The position numbers and the translations under genes are program-made. Below are positions 1 to 14,051 of a DNA stretch of 64,000 nt, in pieces; the stretch's first letter is position 1, and each line of letters starts with the position of its first letter. The notes beneath the pieces are model-generated. The model saw only the letters and a list, made by a program, of their open reading frames with translations. It was not told where the DNA came from and ran no database searches. The DNA lies in NCBI GenBank assembly GCA_030533445.1, contig CM060076.1:11524001-11588000 (forward strand). The letters are read 5' to 3'. Source of the stretch: Cyprinodon diabolis (Eukaryota > Chordata > Actinopteri > Cyprinodontiformes > Cyprinodontidae).

Positions 1-1779
1 GATAGCGTGTCTTCTCCTGAGTCCTTCAGATTCCATAGCAGATTTGGACTTTGGACTCATCTTGTCTCACAATCGGGGGCTAAAATGTGATGCTTTCAAG
101 CAGCTGACCTCTAACAATGTTACAAGTTCTCTGAAATTTTCAGTGTGGAAAGCTGCAACAAAAATAGTTGTAAACACATGAAGGTCATTCTAATGTGATG
201 ATTTAGTGACTTCAGTATCTGTCATTCCTCAGTCACTTGTGTGTGTTGCATACTGATGCTCCACAAACCTGTGCCTATACTATAAATTCTCTAAACAAAG
301 TTGGGAGGATATATGGCTTACTGGCCTTTGTTCTTATTGTTTATATTATGAGAAAAAACACAATAAGCATTTAAAAGTAAATTGTTATACTCTGTTTCAT
401 AGACAAAGATGACATTACACAATCTGTGTAAGAGAACATTTGCTGTCAAAAAGAAATAGTGATTTTGAATAAAATTATTTAAGGGGAGCTTTTAGCTCCC
501 TTTAACTTCCCATTATCCACATAAGTGGTTAATGTGTTTACTGTAATAAACAATCACTGCTTCTCTGTGAATTTTCTTAAGATTGTAGATCTTTATCTCA
601 AATCAGATTTTTCAAAAAAGTTGCAAACTTTTCAAAATCAAGCATGATTCACAAGTAAAAGGTCAGAATAATTTTAAAAGGTGCAACTTTGTTAAACGTT
701 TTAATTTAAAAAACATTTCTCTCTCACTGTTTCACAGAGTGAATGTCTCAACATATAGAAATGACTGCTTGGTTTTTAAAAGCTTCTCATCTCTGCTTCG
801 TTAGATTTCGTTTTTAACAGGTGCTATTAAATTAGCAAACTCGATTTACAACGAGGATTGTAGGTGTGGCCCTGTTGTGCTTAAAAATTGTGTCCTCACT
901 TATCAGAACGGGGGAAATTTAAGATTTCTTACTGTCTGGTTGGTCAGGCCCCAGGAAGCTCAAATCAGCTCCTTTCTCTGTGCACCTCTTATCTTTGCTG
1001 ATATGATAACTATATCGACTCTGTTTTTGTTATATGGATAGTAAAATAAATTTGCTTTCCTTAGGCCTTAGCTTGTTTTGTGACAACTTTGCACCAATAG
1101 CCTCGTGAGATGTTAAAATCTTAAAGAGACCTGGATTTCTTTGTGATGTGACATGTACAAAGATGACTTTATTTTAAATATACATCTCTAGACCAAAGTA
1201 CAATATAATTGGTTTGGTACTAGAGTCAGAAATAACGGTCATGTAAAATGTGTTTTCTTTAGTTTTAAAAACAACATTGCAGAAAATCAGGGTCACATTA
1301 CTATTCAGTTTCTTTAAAAAAATATTGATTTTTCAATTCCAATTTAGCTCAGTCATTTCGAAGGACTTTTTGTTAATTCATCAGAGGAGAAAATGACACC
1401 TCAGTTTATACACAGCAGCTGTTAGATCTGATTTAATACTGCCTATTCTGCAGATCAGGGAGATCACAATAAGAGAAGAAAAAGCTAATCAAGCTAGCTA
1501 TTGTCGCACAGTCCAGTCCTTGCCAACCAATAATCTGAATCTACACTAACAATCTACTGGGAGTTGGCCCTCTTACCTCCTAGGACCCCCCCAGTCCCCC
1601 AGGGCATGTACAGATCCATGTTTTTGAAGAGTTTTAGTGAAAGTGGTATTGTCTGATTCACCTCATGTAGGTAGAGGTCAATGCAGATCAACACAAAATG
1701 ATTCTGAGTAACGGTGGCAGATGTTGTCTGATGCCTTTCAGCAGTCTTTTAGAGAATACTGCAGTCATCCTGTGTCACT

Positions 1780-1930
1780 GTGTGTGTGTGGTTTCCCCTC
1801 TCTGCCCTTGAGCCTTTATCAGGTCCCTCTAATTATTTTATTATGCAAATGAATCGCCATTATTTCATTAGTGAGGCGACCAATCAGAGAGCCTGATTAG
1901 GAAGTGATTAACATGCAGCCTGTGTGTTTC
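1780..1930. promoter_or_regulatory. candidate conserved non-coding element
   Basis: The block holds a perfect octamer ATGCAAAT (1843-1850) next to a TAATTA-like stretch, and a CCAAT motif (1880-1884). Its composition is more mixed than the surrounding AT-rich intron. It looks like an intronic enhancer-type element, but this is inference from motif density only. Confidence 0.2.
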
Positions 1931-4014
1931 CCTCTCGTTCTTCCTCCTGCTCTGTATGTGTTTTTGTGTGAGCATGAGTGTGCATGTATGTCCTTGTAAT
2001 GTAGGAGAAGGTGGCAATAATGACCCATCTGGACAATTACTCATGCATATACATGTACTTTGAAAGCTGGTGTAAAGATTAGTTATACCACATCGTCCAT
2101 TAGTACATTCTGAAAAATGCACTATCCTGAAAAGAGTGAACCATATAGCCAGAGTAGCCAACTCCTCTAAGGTAGCTGTAAATTTTTACCTCAAGGCGAA
2201 AGGAATGTGTTACAACATTTTACAGATAGAATCAGATCTTTTCCAACACAAATAGAATACATCCACAAATTTGCCTTCAAGTAAAATAGTTTTAATTAAA
2301 ATTAGAAGTTGACAAAGCTATGAAATCCTCAACTTGGCTTTCACACATTTCAACTTCTTTTTTTTCTTCTGCATTAGAGGAAAGTGATAAAAAAAATAGC
2401 CCTCAATTATTTAAGCATTTAAAATAATATGTTTTTATCTTAAATAAATTCCAAAAACTAGGAAATATTATTCTAATTTAAATAACAATTGTAAGAAAAA
2501 CGTTTGTAATATAAAATTTGAACAAATAACTGTATGGTTCTAAATCCAGTCCTTTTTTGATATAGCAAAACATGAGATCAAGATCTGCTTGAACCATTAT
2601 TGGCAGCATGGATTTACCGTCAGATGCATGCATCAGTGCTTCTCTATGCTGGCTTTTGTTGGCTAGACTTTTAGTAACACTAGAAGTGTTAACAGAGACC
2701 GTGAGCGGGCTAACTTGAGGTTTGTATGTGTGCACAGACATTTTCACACTTTTTTCTCAGTTCTAACATAGGCACACACACACACACGCTGCTTTAAGCA
2801 TGTTAGCAGCTGAAAGCTCAGAGGTGCCCAAACATGAGTTTTGGAATGTACAGAAATCAGAAAATTTTAACAAAATGGAACAGTGGGTTGTTTTTATTCT
2901 CCAAGGTCAAACGCCTCTTTCATAGCCGCTATGCTCATGTGTACTTAGTTAAAACCCTGCAGCACAAATTTAAAGCATGTTCTGTTTCAATTTAGCCCTA
3001 ATACAATTTCTATTCCATTTTTGAAAGGCAAAATTGATAGCACAAGCCTTCACACAAAGGACACTTACTCAGTGGTATGTAGGTAGAGTCAAAGTGGTGA
3101 AAGAAGGCCAAACATGCTATAATATACAATCCAAGGCTAAGTGCCCCTAAAATATGACAACATTGCCAAATAGATTTGCTCCAGTTTTGCACCAAAGCAG
3201 GGTTATATAAAAAAGAAGAAAACACCAGTTAAATTCTTGGTTTCTTACTCCTTTTTATTCTATGTACTTAAGCTTGTGTACCTTCTCTAACACAAGACAC
3301 ATTAAAATGTTTAGAAGAGAAATATATATCAAGCCTTTAAAAATCTACTGAGATATTAACCATAACAAAAATGAGCATTCAACTTTTTTCTGCTTGGACT
3401 CGACCGGGAACACCTCAAAGGATGAATATTTATAAAAACATCTCATGCTGTTTGGTATTTATGAACTTTTGGAAATATTAGAAGATTTAAGTAAAATCTG
3501 GTGAACTCTATTCAGAAACTGAATATGGGTTGTCAATGAGCATTTCACCTAGTAATTATCTGATAACTTTATTCTCATAAACAGAGAAACGGTTTGCCAG
3601 ATACAAAATCTATTTTCTTCCAATAAATGTGTCAGGTATTGTTCTTGCAAAAACCCAGCATTTCACACTTTGCTCTTTTGGACCATGCAGGGGGAACTAC
3701 ATGGCAGAAAGATGTAAACTGACATGCACTGTAGGAGACCAAGATGTCCTGCAGTTTTATACAAGCATGCACACGGAGACTAACACTAACATTTTGACAT
3801 CAGAAGTGCAGAAGGTCATTATTTTTATCCAGTGCTAAAATTTGACTTATAAGACAAAATATTTCTTATCAAGCAAAAAAAAAAACACATTTTAATGCAT
3901 GTTTCTCATCTGAACAGTATTTTCATTATCCTATCTTCTGGTAACTTGCCCTGACAAATACTTAATTGAACTGATTGTGACTGAACTAAATTCCACAAAG
4001 AGAGGCTGAATTAA

Positions 4015-4240
4015 AGGGTGTCGCTGGGAGGAATGTTATCCAGTGTCCCTTTGGGGCTGTGAGTCACAGCCAGCTATGCAGCTGAAGACACTTGCTTAGT
4101 TTGATGTTAACTTGTTTCTCCTCTGGCGGCACCTGTCACCTCTTGCTAAGCTTCTGTAGCAAGAGCTCGGATCAGCGGGGTATCTGAGGGGCTGTCGTTC
4201 TGCTCTCCGTCACAACCGCCACTGTTTGCTTTAGGACACA
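4015..4240. promoter_or_regulatory. candidate conserved non-coding element
   Basis: This is a GC-richer island of about 220 bp in AT-rich intron 1. It has no open frame of note and no inverted-repeat ends. Its composition is compatible with a constrained intronic element. Nothing else is visible. Confidence 0.15.
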
Positions 4241-6661
4241 GGTAGTGAAGCTATAACCTAAAAAGGAATACCAGTAAGTGTATGTAGCTGCTATGCTGGT
4301 TGCTGATAATGCTGGAATGTGACCCCCTCCGATTAACTAATGCCTTAAGTGGTTTTTTTTGGCCCTTTTATTAAAACAAATTGTATTTCAATGTTTCGTT
4401 CTTTTGTTTTCCTTCATACCTTTTAAACTTAAAAAAGAGGAAAAAATGTGTTTTGAGATGATCAGCTCTGATGCCGGCCTCAAAGATTGAATAGAAAGTA
4501 TTTAAAAACTTGGTAAAGCACCAAAAAGCCAAATATTTAACAATATAACTTTTCTTCTATCTGCCTTAAAATTCTGACATTGGAGTGCTCTCTCGTGTCA
4601 ACTGAAAGAAAGTCCCTGACTTGCACTCCGGGGCATGCGAACTGCCTGGTTTTTTATTGAATTCATTCATAATGTCCTCTGGAGGCACAAAATACACCAA
4701 AAGAGAAAGTTTCTGGGGATCTTACATGAACTTTGGGTTTAATTTCATGTTTGGCTGCGTTTCATTTTAATGTAAGAAATAGAACTGTAGAAACTTTACC
4801 TGTTACAGTTGTATTGCAGATTTCCGATTATCAAATTGGTAAAGGTCAGCAGCAGTTTTAATCACTTATGTTTGCATACTGATTCACAAAACACATTTAT
4901 TTATTGACTGTTTGTCTCAGTTATTTTAGTAATCTCTACAAGAAATATGGGCAAAGTCAGCCTGCTGATAGAAGAAAGCAGTTAGTTTAAAACAGTTTTC
5001 GTTCCTTACAATAAAGATCAATCCCTTTTTCTATCATAAGTGGAGACCATTACTTTAACTTTGCTTTAATACACCTAACCTACCAAGTAAATACCAGGTT
5101 TATTCACGTCTTCATTTTGACCACATGTCTCCATGTAAGGTACAAACTTACGTTCAGTGGCAGACAGTCTGAGTCTGTTCCTAAAAAAGTTGGACTCAAA
5201 AAAACAACAACTGTAAAAGAACAAAAAGGACGTAGCCTAGCTCTCTGTTGTAGCAACAAAATGGCCAACATGCCTAAATAGAAAATACATCTGTTCTCTT
5301 TTTCTTTCTCTGACCTAAATTGTAACAACATTATCGATACTGAAAATGGTTAGCTTTAACTCTTCTCCTGTAATGGCTTTAGCAGATTCCCCGCAGAAAG
5401 GCTTAGGGTTTGGCTTAGGGTTAGGGTTGTTATAGTGAACTGGAGTTTTGTATGTTTGATCTGTTTACTGCTTTGGAGAAAAAAAATATATCTGAGAACA
5501 TAAACTGTCCAATAATAGCATCAAATGGAGAAAAAAAAAAAAAAGATCCCAGAAAGAAATTACTTTCCATTTGTGATTTTCACAACAGACCTGTTAGGAA
5601 AAATAAAGCAGTACAATATTTAAAAAATTTACACAATTTTCATACTATAGGTGTGAGAAAAGTATGCTTAAGCACTTATGTTGCTCCCATCTTCATCATG
5701 TTAATTAGATCTGAATGAGAGGGTTGTCTTTTGCTGATGGACAATCCAATCAAGTTATTCTGAATGAGGTAAGCTGACCTGAGTGCGCATTTAGCTGATC
5801 ACTCAGGCTAGCTGTTTACCGGAATATTCCAATCAGCATGTTTAATAATCATTTTTAGTCCGATTTACTGTTTTATACATAATTATTTCAGTAAAGGTGG
5901 TACAGTCCGATTATTTCTTGTTTATTATTTCAATACATTTCAATTCAATCATGAAATTTTGTGCATGTAAACATAGTTGCTGCTTTAAATGAAGATACCA
6001 TTCACTTAAAATCAAGTAATCTTTAGATTATTGCCAAAATGTGTATGTGTATATATGATTAATAACACACATGAAGGACACCAAAGGACACCTCTTTCAC
6101 TAACTGGCACAGATTTGAATCAGATGGTATTGTTTCTTTTCTTATCCATGTGTCTTCCAGGCATTTTATTAACACAAGCTGTGCATCACTGCTAGGTCAG
6201 TGAATCAGAGAGCTAGTAGTGACCAGCATGCTGTTCCTATCAGCGATATTTCTAGTATGAGGCACAGATCACTGCAGGTCGATCGGTTAGGCTGGCTGTT
6301 AGGGACAAGTGACGTCTCATTGTGTTAGAGCCAACTTCCTGTTAAGGCGGAGCTGGAGGCAGCCAGCTCACACATGGTTCCCCCAAGGCTGAGGTGATGG
6401 GCTCAGATGATCAGCTGAAGGCTCTGATGTTTGAGTCAGAGGTGATCCTCACTGGCCTCGAGTGATGACTGATGGAGCTCGGACTCCTGGTGCTTTAGAA
6501 ATGAACTCAGGCAACAACTCAGTGGCAGAAAAAAAAGAAAATGGGAAACTATTAAAGGGGGAGAACATAAATATTGTTTCAAAGTAAACTCTAGTCATGT
6601 CTGCAGGCTATAATACTGTCATAGTAAATCAACTTTATAATGTGTCTTTTTTTGTCTGCAG

Positions 6662-6784
6662 GAAGCTGTACATTTGATGAAGGCTTCTCTCAGTGCGATT
6701 ACCAACAAGACCCTTATGACGACTTTGACTGGGCGCACATCAACACGCAAGAAGTGCCATACGTCTCACCAGATCTGCCACAAG
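6662..6784 (+). CDS. ptprk: ptprk exon W1 (MAM domain start)
   Basis: 123 nt, phase 1 to 1, local residues 1-41. It follows CTGCAG and precedes gtaacc. It encodes the start of the MAM domain with GSCTFDE and SQCDY, which supply two of the four conserved MAM cysteines (residues 3 and 12), then DDFDW. 123 nt is the size I recall for mammalian R2B exon 2. The MAM domain mediates homophilic adhesion and dimerisation. Confidence 0.95.
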
Positions 6785-9700
6785 GTAACCTCCATCTTTG
6801 AATACCTTCCTATTTATAACACCAACAGTTCATTGAACGATCAAAAATCTGGGCGATTTTTAAATCCTTTAAAAAAGTTGTCATCCTTCTATTTTTCAAT
6901 TATATTTATCATTATATTGGAATTTGATGTGATCCCAGAACATTAGCTATGGCGCTCTAAAGATCCTTCGGAGTGTCCTATTTTTGTCTTACTGCAGGTA
7001 GTTTAGCTAATGGTTAGTAAGTTATTCTAAGTTGAATTGAAATGTAATTAAAAATGGGCCCATCAAAAATTCCTATTTCATATTGCAAGTATATTTAGCC
7101 TAATAAAAAACATTACAAAAACTGAAGTAGAGGACATCAGCAATTACATTGTTAATAGGATTTGTTAATATCCATTTTTGGATATCTTGAAATACAATTT
7201 AATTAGTAAGAAATAACTAAGAATTTCCAATAACCCCAATCTATCAATCGAAGGACTATTTTAACTTGGTTGATATCACATTGGAAGAATGCCATTTTAA
7301 GCAGCTGAACCATGCTGAAGTTTGTTTGAAAAAAAATTAAAAAGTATACCTGTATCCTGAAATAAAACCAGTAGTGATCTTTAGGGGCAAACACAAGTTT
7401 GGTAACTGTAATGATTGACTAATGAAAGAACTCTAAAACTTTGACTACTGCCCCACAATCCATGTTCTAATTATAATTTTATAGGCTTTCATATTTCCTT
7501 AATGAAGGATGAACACTCACAGTACCGACTGTAAAGAAGAAATACATGGCAGTGCAAGTTTTTAGGGCAACATAATATGCTTTCAGTTTTCTCTTCTTTC
7601 ATCAATCATTTTACAAACCCCACAGCTGTGTTTTTTGTATGACACCACTGAAAGCATCTTGTTGGGACTTGCTGTTTTCAGCAACAAGCTTAACTACTTC
7701 AGCCTCCTCAACAAAAAGCTTCCTGTGTTAGTGTTTGATACTGATAATCAGTTGTTTTTTTTTTTTTTTTGTAAAAATTGGAGCAAATTCTGCTGGTAGT
7801 TATGGATGCGTCAGAGAAAAGAGAAGATAAATAGATTTTTTACTTTAAAAGGTTTTGGGTTTGTTTTCAATCAAATCCTAGTGTTGCTTCCCAGACTCCC
7901 CCTCTTTAACCTCCACTTTCTTGTCCTTTCCTTTCCTCTCCTCCTTCCTTCTCTCCTCTGCCCCTCTTCAATCAGCAGGTCTTTTTTTTTTCCTCAGCAA
8001 TGATGATGAAGGGGAAATTAAATCGTTCTGCCTCAGGGCCGAGTGTCTAATTAACAGAATATGAGGTCATTAATCAACAGCGGCCAATGGGCAAAGTTGC
8101 CTACTTTAGTGTTAAACGAAAAATGTTGTAGCGTTAACTAGCTGTGCAATGTTCAAATAATAACTTGCTTCACCAAATTAAAATCTTAGCGCAAGATGTT
8201 GAGATGTGTTAGTAATGATTTTAAGGACGGATTTCAAATATGTTTTCTGTAAGGTTTGTCTCTTTTGCTGTTGTTTTTTTCTCTTCCTTCCCTTTGTGTC
8301 CTCTTTTCGTCAGGAAGCATTATAACATTGTTACCATGACAATATAATGATGTTTTTTTTTTTTTTTTTTTATCTCTGATGCTTCTTATTATGGCAACTC
8401 ACCTTTGGTGACATTCAAAGAAAAGTTCATTTCAACATTTTTTTCCTTCAGCTTTCACATTAACTTACATCTAAAACTGTTGGTTGTTGTTTTGTACATT
8501 TGGCAAAGCACAGGTGTCCAGTGGTGGACAACCTTGGATTATGTATCATAAATACCAAGTGGTGTCACTCTGCACTGTGGGCAGAGTTGCCACTTCGATT
8601 AGGTTAAACACCTTTCCCGAGGGGAACAGATCCGTAATGCCTAGAATTAACATAGCATTAACTTCTCCAGAACCTTGTGGGATGAGCAGGGCAGAGGGAT
8701 TGCAGAGCAGGTTAATGGTTCCGAGATGTTGGTTGCTGGAAGGAGGAGTTCAGTGCCAAGCCTAAAGGTACAGGAGCATGAACTGACATTTGATGTGCTA
8801 ATAATGCCAGCAGGGTGCGGAGCGGTGATGCAGTGAATAGGAAACAAGGCTTCAGGAGGGGATTAGAGAGGTAGCATTTAAGTAGGATTTTTCAGAGAGG
8901 ATTGTCTTCAGTTGTAAGTGTAAATGCCTTGCCTATGGGATTAGACGATATGTTTTGATTGGAACCCTAAGATGCAATGGCTAAATAAATTAAAAAAAGC
9001 AGAATATTCAGTTAAACAACAGGATGGCAAATTTAATTATCTTTAGTGTATCATTTAAATTTTTTGGCATCTCCAAGATGGTAAGTGACATGAGATAAAA
9101 GCAATAGAAAAGGTAATTTCTTTCAATTGTTCTTGCCAAAAGGAAAACATAGCTGCCTTGTTCTAGATTTATTTGTCCCATTTACTAATCACTCCATGAA
9201 CCAAAAGTGTTAAGTGTCTATGGATGGTTTGTCATTTTTTAAAAGCTAAAATTCATCTATGTGTCTCACTGGGGGCTGATGTTGGCAGTTCACCATGACT
9301 AGCGCTGGGAAGCTATGTTGGCAAAGAACGCTGTGCCAGTTGAACATTCACAGGCTGGAGCTCTGAGGCTCAGCAGACTAAAGCAGATACTCTCGACTCA
9401 TAATGTTGTCAGCCAGTAACACTCCAAACCTATTTGGCATGCCTTTCTCTTCATGTCTCCTCTTTTTCCTCCTGCTTTCAATATCAATTTCTTAAATAAG
9501 GGAGGAGAAAAAATCGAGGAAGATGAAAATTGCTGCAGTGTCACCAGATGTTTTGATAATAAATAGTGAGAAATGCATCAACGCATCCTTAAAATAGCAT
9601 AAAAGCCACATCTTTGACAGCCTCTATGCTATACTTTGACTATAATCTCCAAGCAGGTGGTAAATGCAGTCAGGATATATTTATGGAGCTCTGAACACTA

Positions 9701-12700
9701 ATGATTGTTTAGACAGAGCTGTATGGAATTTATACATATTTATTCGCATTTTTTTCTTTTTCTATGATTTGAGCAAGCATTTGATAAATTCAGTGCTTAA
9801 TAACAACAACAAAAAATATTTTAAGATAGTCTTTGATGTTTTATTTTTAACTTCAATTGTAACTAACTCACCTGATTCCAATATAAGTGAATTAAGATTT
9901 TCTGACTATCATAAGTTTTACTTTTAACTTTTCTTTTAGATTAATTTCTTACTTTTCTATCAACTGTGGAATGAATAGTGTTGTGTTTTATATCAACAAC
10001 TTTTTTCAAATAAGATAATGCTGAAAAAATAAATTTGTGCAAAGCTTTAACCAGAGTTTGCACATTCCTGTTATTCCAAAAAAGCTAACAAATGTACAGC
10101 CACTTTTTTGACACCCACTTTGGAATTATGCATGCATTTAGGGGAGCATTAATCTACATTTTTATTATATAGCCCGAGCTGTCCAATAAAAAGCTTGCGA
10201 TAATATTGATGCAGGGAAGAAAAGGGGGAAAAAAGTGCTATGTGCAAAAAAAAAAAAGATTCAGTCTTGTATTCACTCTGGACTTGCTGCTTATGACTGA
10301 AAAGAAGATAAGTGCTTAGTTGTTTGATTCAAAAACTTAAACTGTTTCCATCTGAGTTTCATGTTTAAATTGCATGTATTGAAATATGGGCACGGTAAAA
10401 AAAATGTATACAAAATTTACAAAATGTGCAAAATACAAGGAAACTAAACTTATAGTTATGTTGTTTTCCCAAAGAATATGACCGCCTCACTACCACACTG
10501 TTGCTGCTGTTGTTTTGTGACACATTTAGGTCTTAGTCTGTCACAGCAGCTTTTTTAGACTCGTGCTTGTACTATCTCATCCTTCTATTAGGAGCCATTT
10601 TCAAAGACATCAGCCATTTTTGAAACTGCCAGGCACAAAATGTCAGATGTTCTTGGAATCATGAAGTCGGCTTGGATGTCACAGACCTGATTTGAATGCT
10701 TCCAGTTTTATTAACTTTCACCCTATTTAGTTCCATGTTGTTCATTGTCGTTATTGTAATTGTAAGGTCTTTAACTGAGATTTTGTTTTTATCGTAAACA
10801 TCCCTCAATAGTTTTAACACACCATTAATACATTTGTTTGAGATCATTTTTATAGAAGATAATGTGCTAGAGTGCCAAAGGTTATATTTTGTGGTATTGT
10901 GTGTATTCTGACATATCTGGGTCTCTAACTGAGAGAAGTATTTTTAGCAGGCAGCCAATTTAATAACACTTTTTATTCATGTCACCATTTAAGTTTCAGA
11001 GCCAAAGTAAGAAATGAGGCTGACGTTGATCAGTTAATTTTTGTGTGTGTTTTTTGGACCTTTGTTGACATCAACAACCAGTGAGCAACTTAATTTCAGT
11101 AAATAAGGAGGGAATCAACTTTGATCTTTAACATGTGTGACATAGGCATGCAGGGTACGACAACAGAAGTGAGGTCAGGCAGAGGGAATTTGCTAAATAA
11201 CTTTGTTGGCAAAATGTGTGTCCCTAAGCAGATGTTTATGTTCACTTGTTAAAAGCTGACAATGTTCCTTTTTCTTCTGCAGGGGTTGTTTCATGTTTTT
11301 CCAAACTAAATAAGCTAAGCAATAAATGGTAAACCATACTGCTCCTAAAACTATTGTACAATTTATATAGGATCTAAAATAGTATACATATATAATAAAA
11401 TAGCCTTTGTCATTTCTTTTTGTGTTAAATATTATGAACTGTAAGGGTAATTATGCCTTATTATAGGGTCTTATCATATTTCTTGCTCTGTTGCCACAAA
11501 CAAATTGTAATATAGGAAGTAATATTTTATACCTGAAAGACAAAGAATAGTTCAATGACTCATCTTAAAAATAGAAAATACTGGAATAAGCGGGGCTTAT
11601 TATATCATTTGGTTTGTTTCATACTGCCCCCACTGATAAAACACAGCCTTAAAGAAAAATAAAACATATTTGGCTCGCATCTCATTTATAACTAGCTAAT
11701 GTTAAATTGTCAAATTAATAACAAACAGGAAATTATCAGATTTCATTATTTTGCAGAGGAGCAACATCTGGCGAAGGGGTTAGCTGATTATTTGAACATC
11801 TGGATGGGCAGGCTCTTTGTACACCCAGATTAAGTGTTATTATCTTTTTCCTCCATTCATCATAATGGTTGATAGGGAAAATAAAGTATTAAAACGGCCC
11901 GTAGTGTACCAGTGATATCTGCAATGCTTTCACCAATTTCCTTTGAGACAAAAAAAAGAAATAGGCGACTGACTTGTGTTTGAATCAGATAAAAGTTTTA
12001 AGATATTCAGGGGAGAAATGCTTGTTGTAGCAATAATTTATCTGTGTCTGGGAGGTACTAATGTTTGTGAGGTAGGATAAACAGAAACATTTAATATATT
12101 CATTAGTATTGATGAGTTTAATCTAACCAATATTGGTTGTTTAAGCTTATATATATATATACTCATGTATTCACTATTTAAATTGATTGTCTGTATTCAT
12201 TTATTGACCAGTCCTTTAGCCAAATTAATGTTATAAAGATATAGTACCAGCTTAAGCCAAAAAGCTGGCAACTCATCACTTTTTTTGTTAACTAAACATT
12301 AGGACAGTCACATCATTATGCATTCTGATTTTATCATTTAACACATTTTTGTTTTTATCTTGTACAAGAGGGTCAGTGAAATCTTACCATCACATAGCTT
12401 ATCTAGCCATTTTAAAGAGCATCTGCATTAACTCACCGTTTAAACAGTTTTTAAATTGTGGAGGCAGTGATTCATATTCTTTATCAGAAAGTTAATAGAG
12501 TGGCAGAGAGGGAAAATAATAGGATAAGACTAATCTAAAATCCCATCCTGTTTGTCTGTGATGTAAGAAATCAGTTAGTCAGGAGTTAAATTTACTGGTG
12601 TTTTTATGAGAAATGCTCCCCTGGCAATTCTAATGCATAATGCTGAAAAAACCTACACAAAGCAGTGGGTTTATTCATGTAGGTACATGTAAGACAAGCT

Positions 12701-12950
12701 GTGGGCATACAGCCCACTCTTGGCAAGTACAGTCATACTAGTGACTGTCTTCACACTGACTGCCTCCTCAAAGGGCACCACTAAGTAGTCTCTTTAGGCA
12801 CTGTATTGCAATAACTATTTTGAGAACAATCAAAACCAACTGTCACAAAAAGGTGCAGATTATTGGCTTACAATAACAAGAGTACCATAGTTTTTCTCTG
12901 GAATGTTTGTCTTCATGCCGTATTTTTTCCTTGTCTACCTCTGCACTCAG
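6785..12950 (+). other. ptprk: intron between W1 and W2
   Basis: 6166 bp without a supportable gene. It contains poly-T runs (7751-7770, 8352-8371), a TA run near 12147-12160, and one possible conserved block at 7995-8090. I recognise no transposon ends. Confidence 0.8.
7995..8090. promoter_or_regulatory. candidate conserved non-coding element
   Basis: A short block with TAATTA (8048-8053), a second TAAT-type site and a CCAAT motif close together, directly after a poly-T run. This is motif-based inference only. Confidence 0.15.
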
Positions 12951-13111
12951 GTTCCTACATGTATGTGGACGTTTCACAGTATGATGTCGGGGAGAAGGCC
13001 CGGTTCCAGCTGCCAGTCATGAAAGAGAATGACACACATTGTATTGACTTCAACTATCTCCTGACAAGCCCTGATGGCTCCAGCCCAGGAACTCTTAACA
13101 TCCTGGTGAAG
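12951..13111 (+). CDS. ptprk: ptprk exon W2 (MAM domain)
   Basis: 161 nt, phase 1 to 0, local residues 42-95. It encodes the central MAM strands, including ENDTHCIDF with the third MAM cysteine (residue 72) and an N-glycosylation sequon NDT, and ends in TLNILVK. In mammals, from memory, this piece is fused with W3 and W4 in one 272-bp exon. The donor is AAG|gtactg. Confidence 0.95.
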
Positions 13112-13960
13112 GTACTGAATGCTAATCCAGAACAACTTGTGTATTTTTACCAACATTTGTGGAAGAGCCTTGGGTTGTAATGGCCTAATGGTGTGAGCAT
13201 GATTAGTTCCCTTTATTTAGCTTAATCTCTCGCTTGGAGGAGAAAAGTATAAATGAATTCAGAATGTAAACTGTAGCCATGATCGTTGCAGAAATTGAGC
13301 TCTCCTCCTAGAGCTATATTTGATGAGCTGGAATGCCCTTATTTGAACAGATGAAGGCTTTGTTTATCATTTTGTTGATGGAAGCCATAGTTCTTCTAGT
13401 TAAAGAAAAAACAAATTTAGTAGAAAATGTTTTTTGTTTAGTGTAAAATTCCCACAATTGGTGCAACATACCTACAGAATCTGCTGACTCTATCCTTGAG
13501 GAAAGTATTTTTAAGGAGACCAAATAAATCATCAACATTGAAACAACATATTTAATAAGCCAACAATAACTTTTCACTCTCTAGAATTAGATAGATTTTT
13601 GCTTTTATAATGATGTGCTTCAGATATTTATTTGGATCCCTTCTGATATACCTTCAGAATAGAGAGGTTCCTGAATTGATAGTGCGGTTTGGTGAGATTG
13701 TGTTATAATATGTATATGTATACAGTGGTGCAAAAAAAGTATTTAGTCAGCCCCAGATCGTGCAAGTTTTCATACTTAGCAACAAAAGAGATGTCTATAA
13801 TTTCCACTTCAACTATGGGAAACAAAATGAAAAAGAAAATCCAGGAAATAACATTGTATTATAAAAAATAAATAAATGAATATATAAAAACTATTTTCTC
13901 ACCCCTCGTGGGGTGGTATGTGTCTTCCTCAAGCTCGGTTTCTAGGACTGCACTCTTTTT

Positions 13961-13962
<2 letters not shown>

Positions 13963-14046
<84 letters not shown>
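13963..14046. repeat. long (TA)n microsatellite
   Basis: An almost perfect TA dinucleotide run of about 84 bp inside the decayed Tc1 element. It is likely to be polymorphic and prone to assembly error. Confidence 0.97.

Positions 14047-14051
<5 letters not shown>

Larger units (their letters stand above)
1..6661 (+). other. ptprk: 3' part of ptprk intron 1
   Basis: No exon could be supported here on either strand. The stretch is AT-rich single-copy-looking DNA with a short CA run near 2774-2787. Two GC-richer patches (about 1780-1930 and 4015-4240) are listed separately as possible conserved non-coding elements. The first coding exon, with the signal peptide, must lie upstream because W1 begins in mid-codon (phase 1). 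The acceptor at the end of the stretch is a good one: a T-rich tract followed by CTGCAG. Confidence 0.8.

Noticed and set aside
5400..5428. TTAGGG-like repeat suggesting an interstitial telomere
   Set aside because: Only two adjacent units plus degenerate ones; too short to mean anything.
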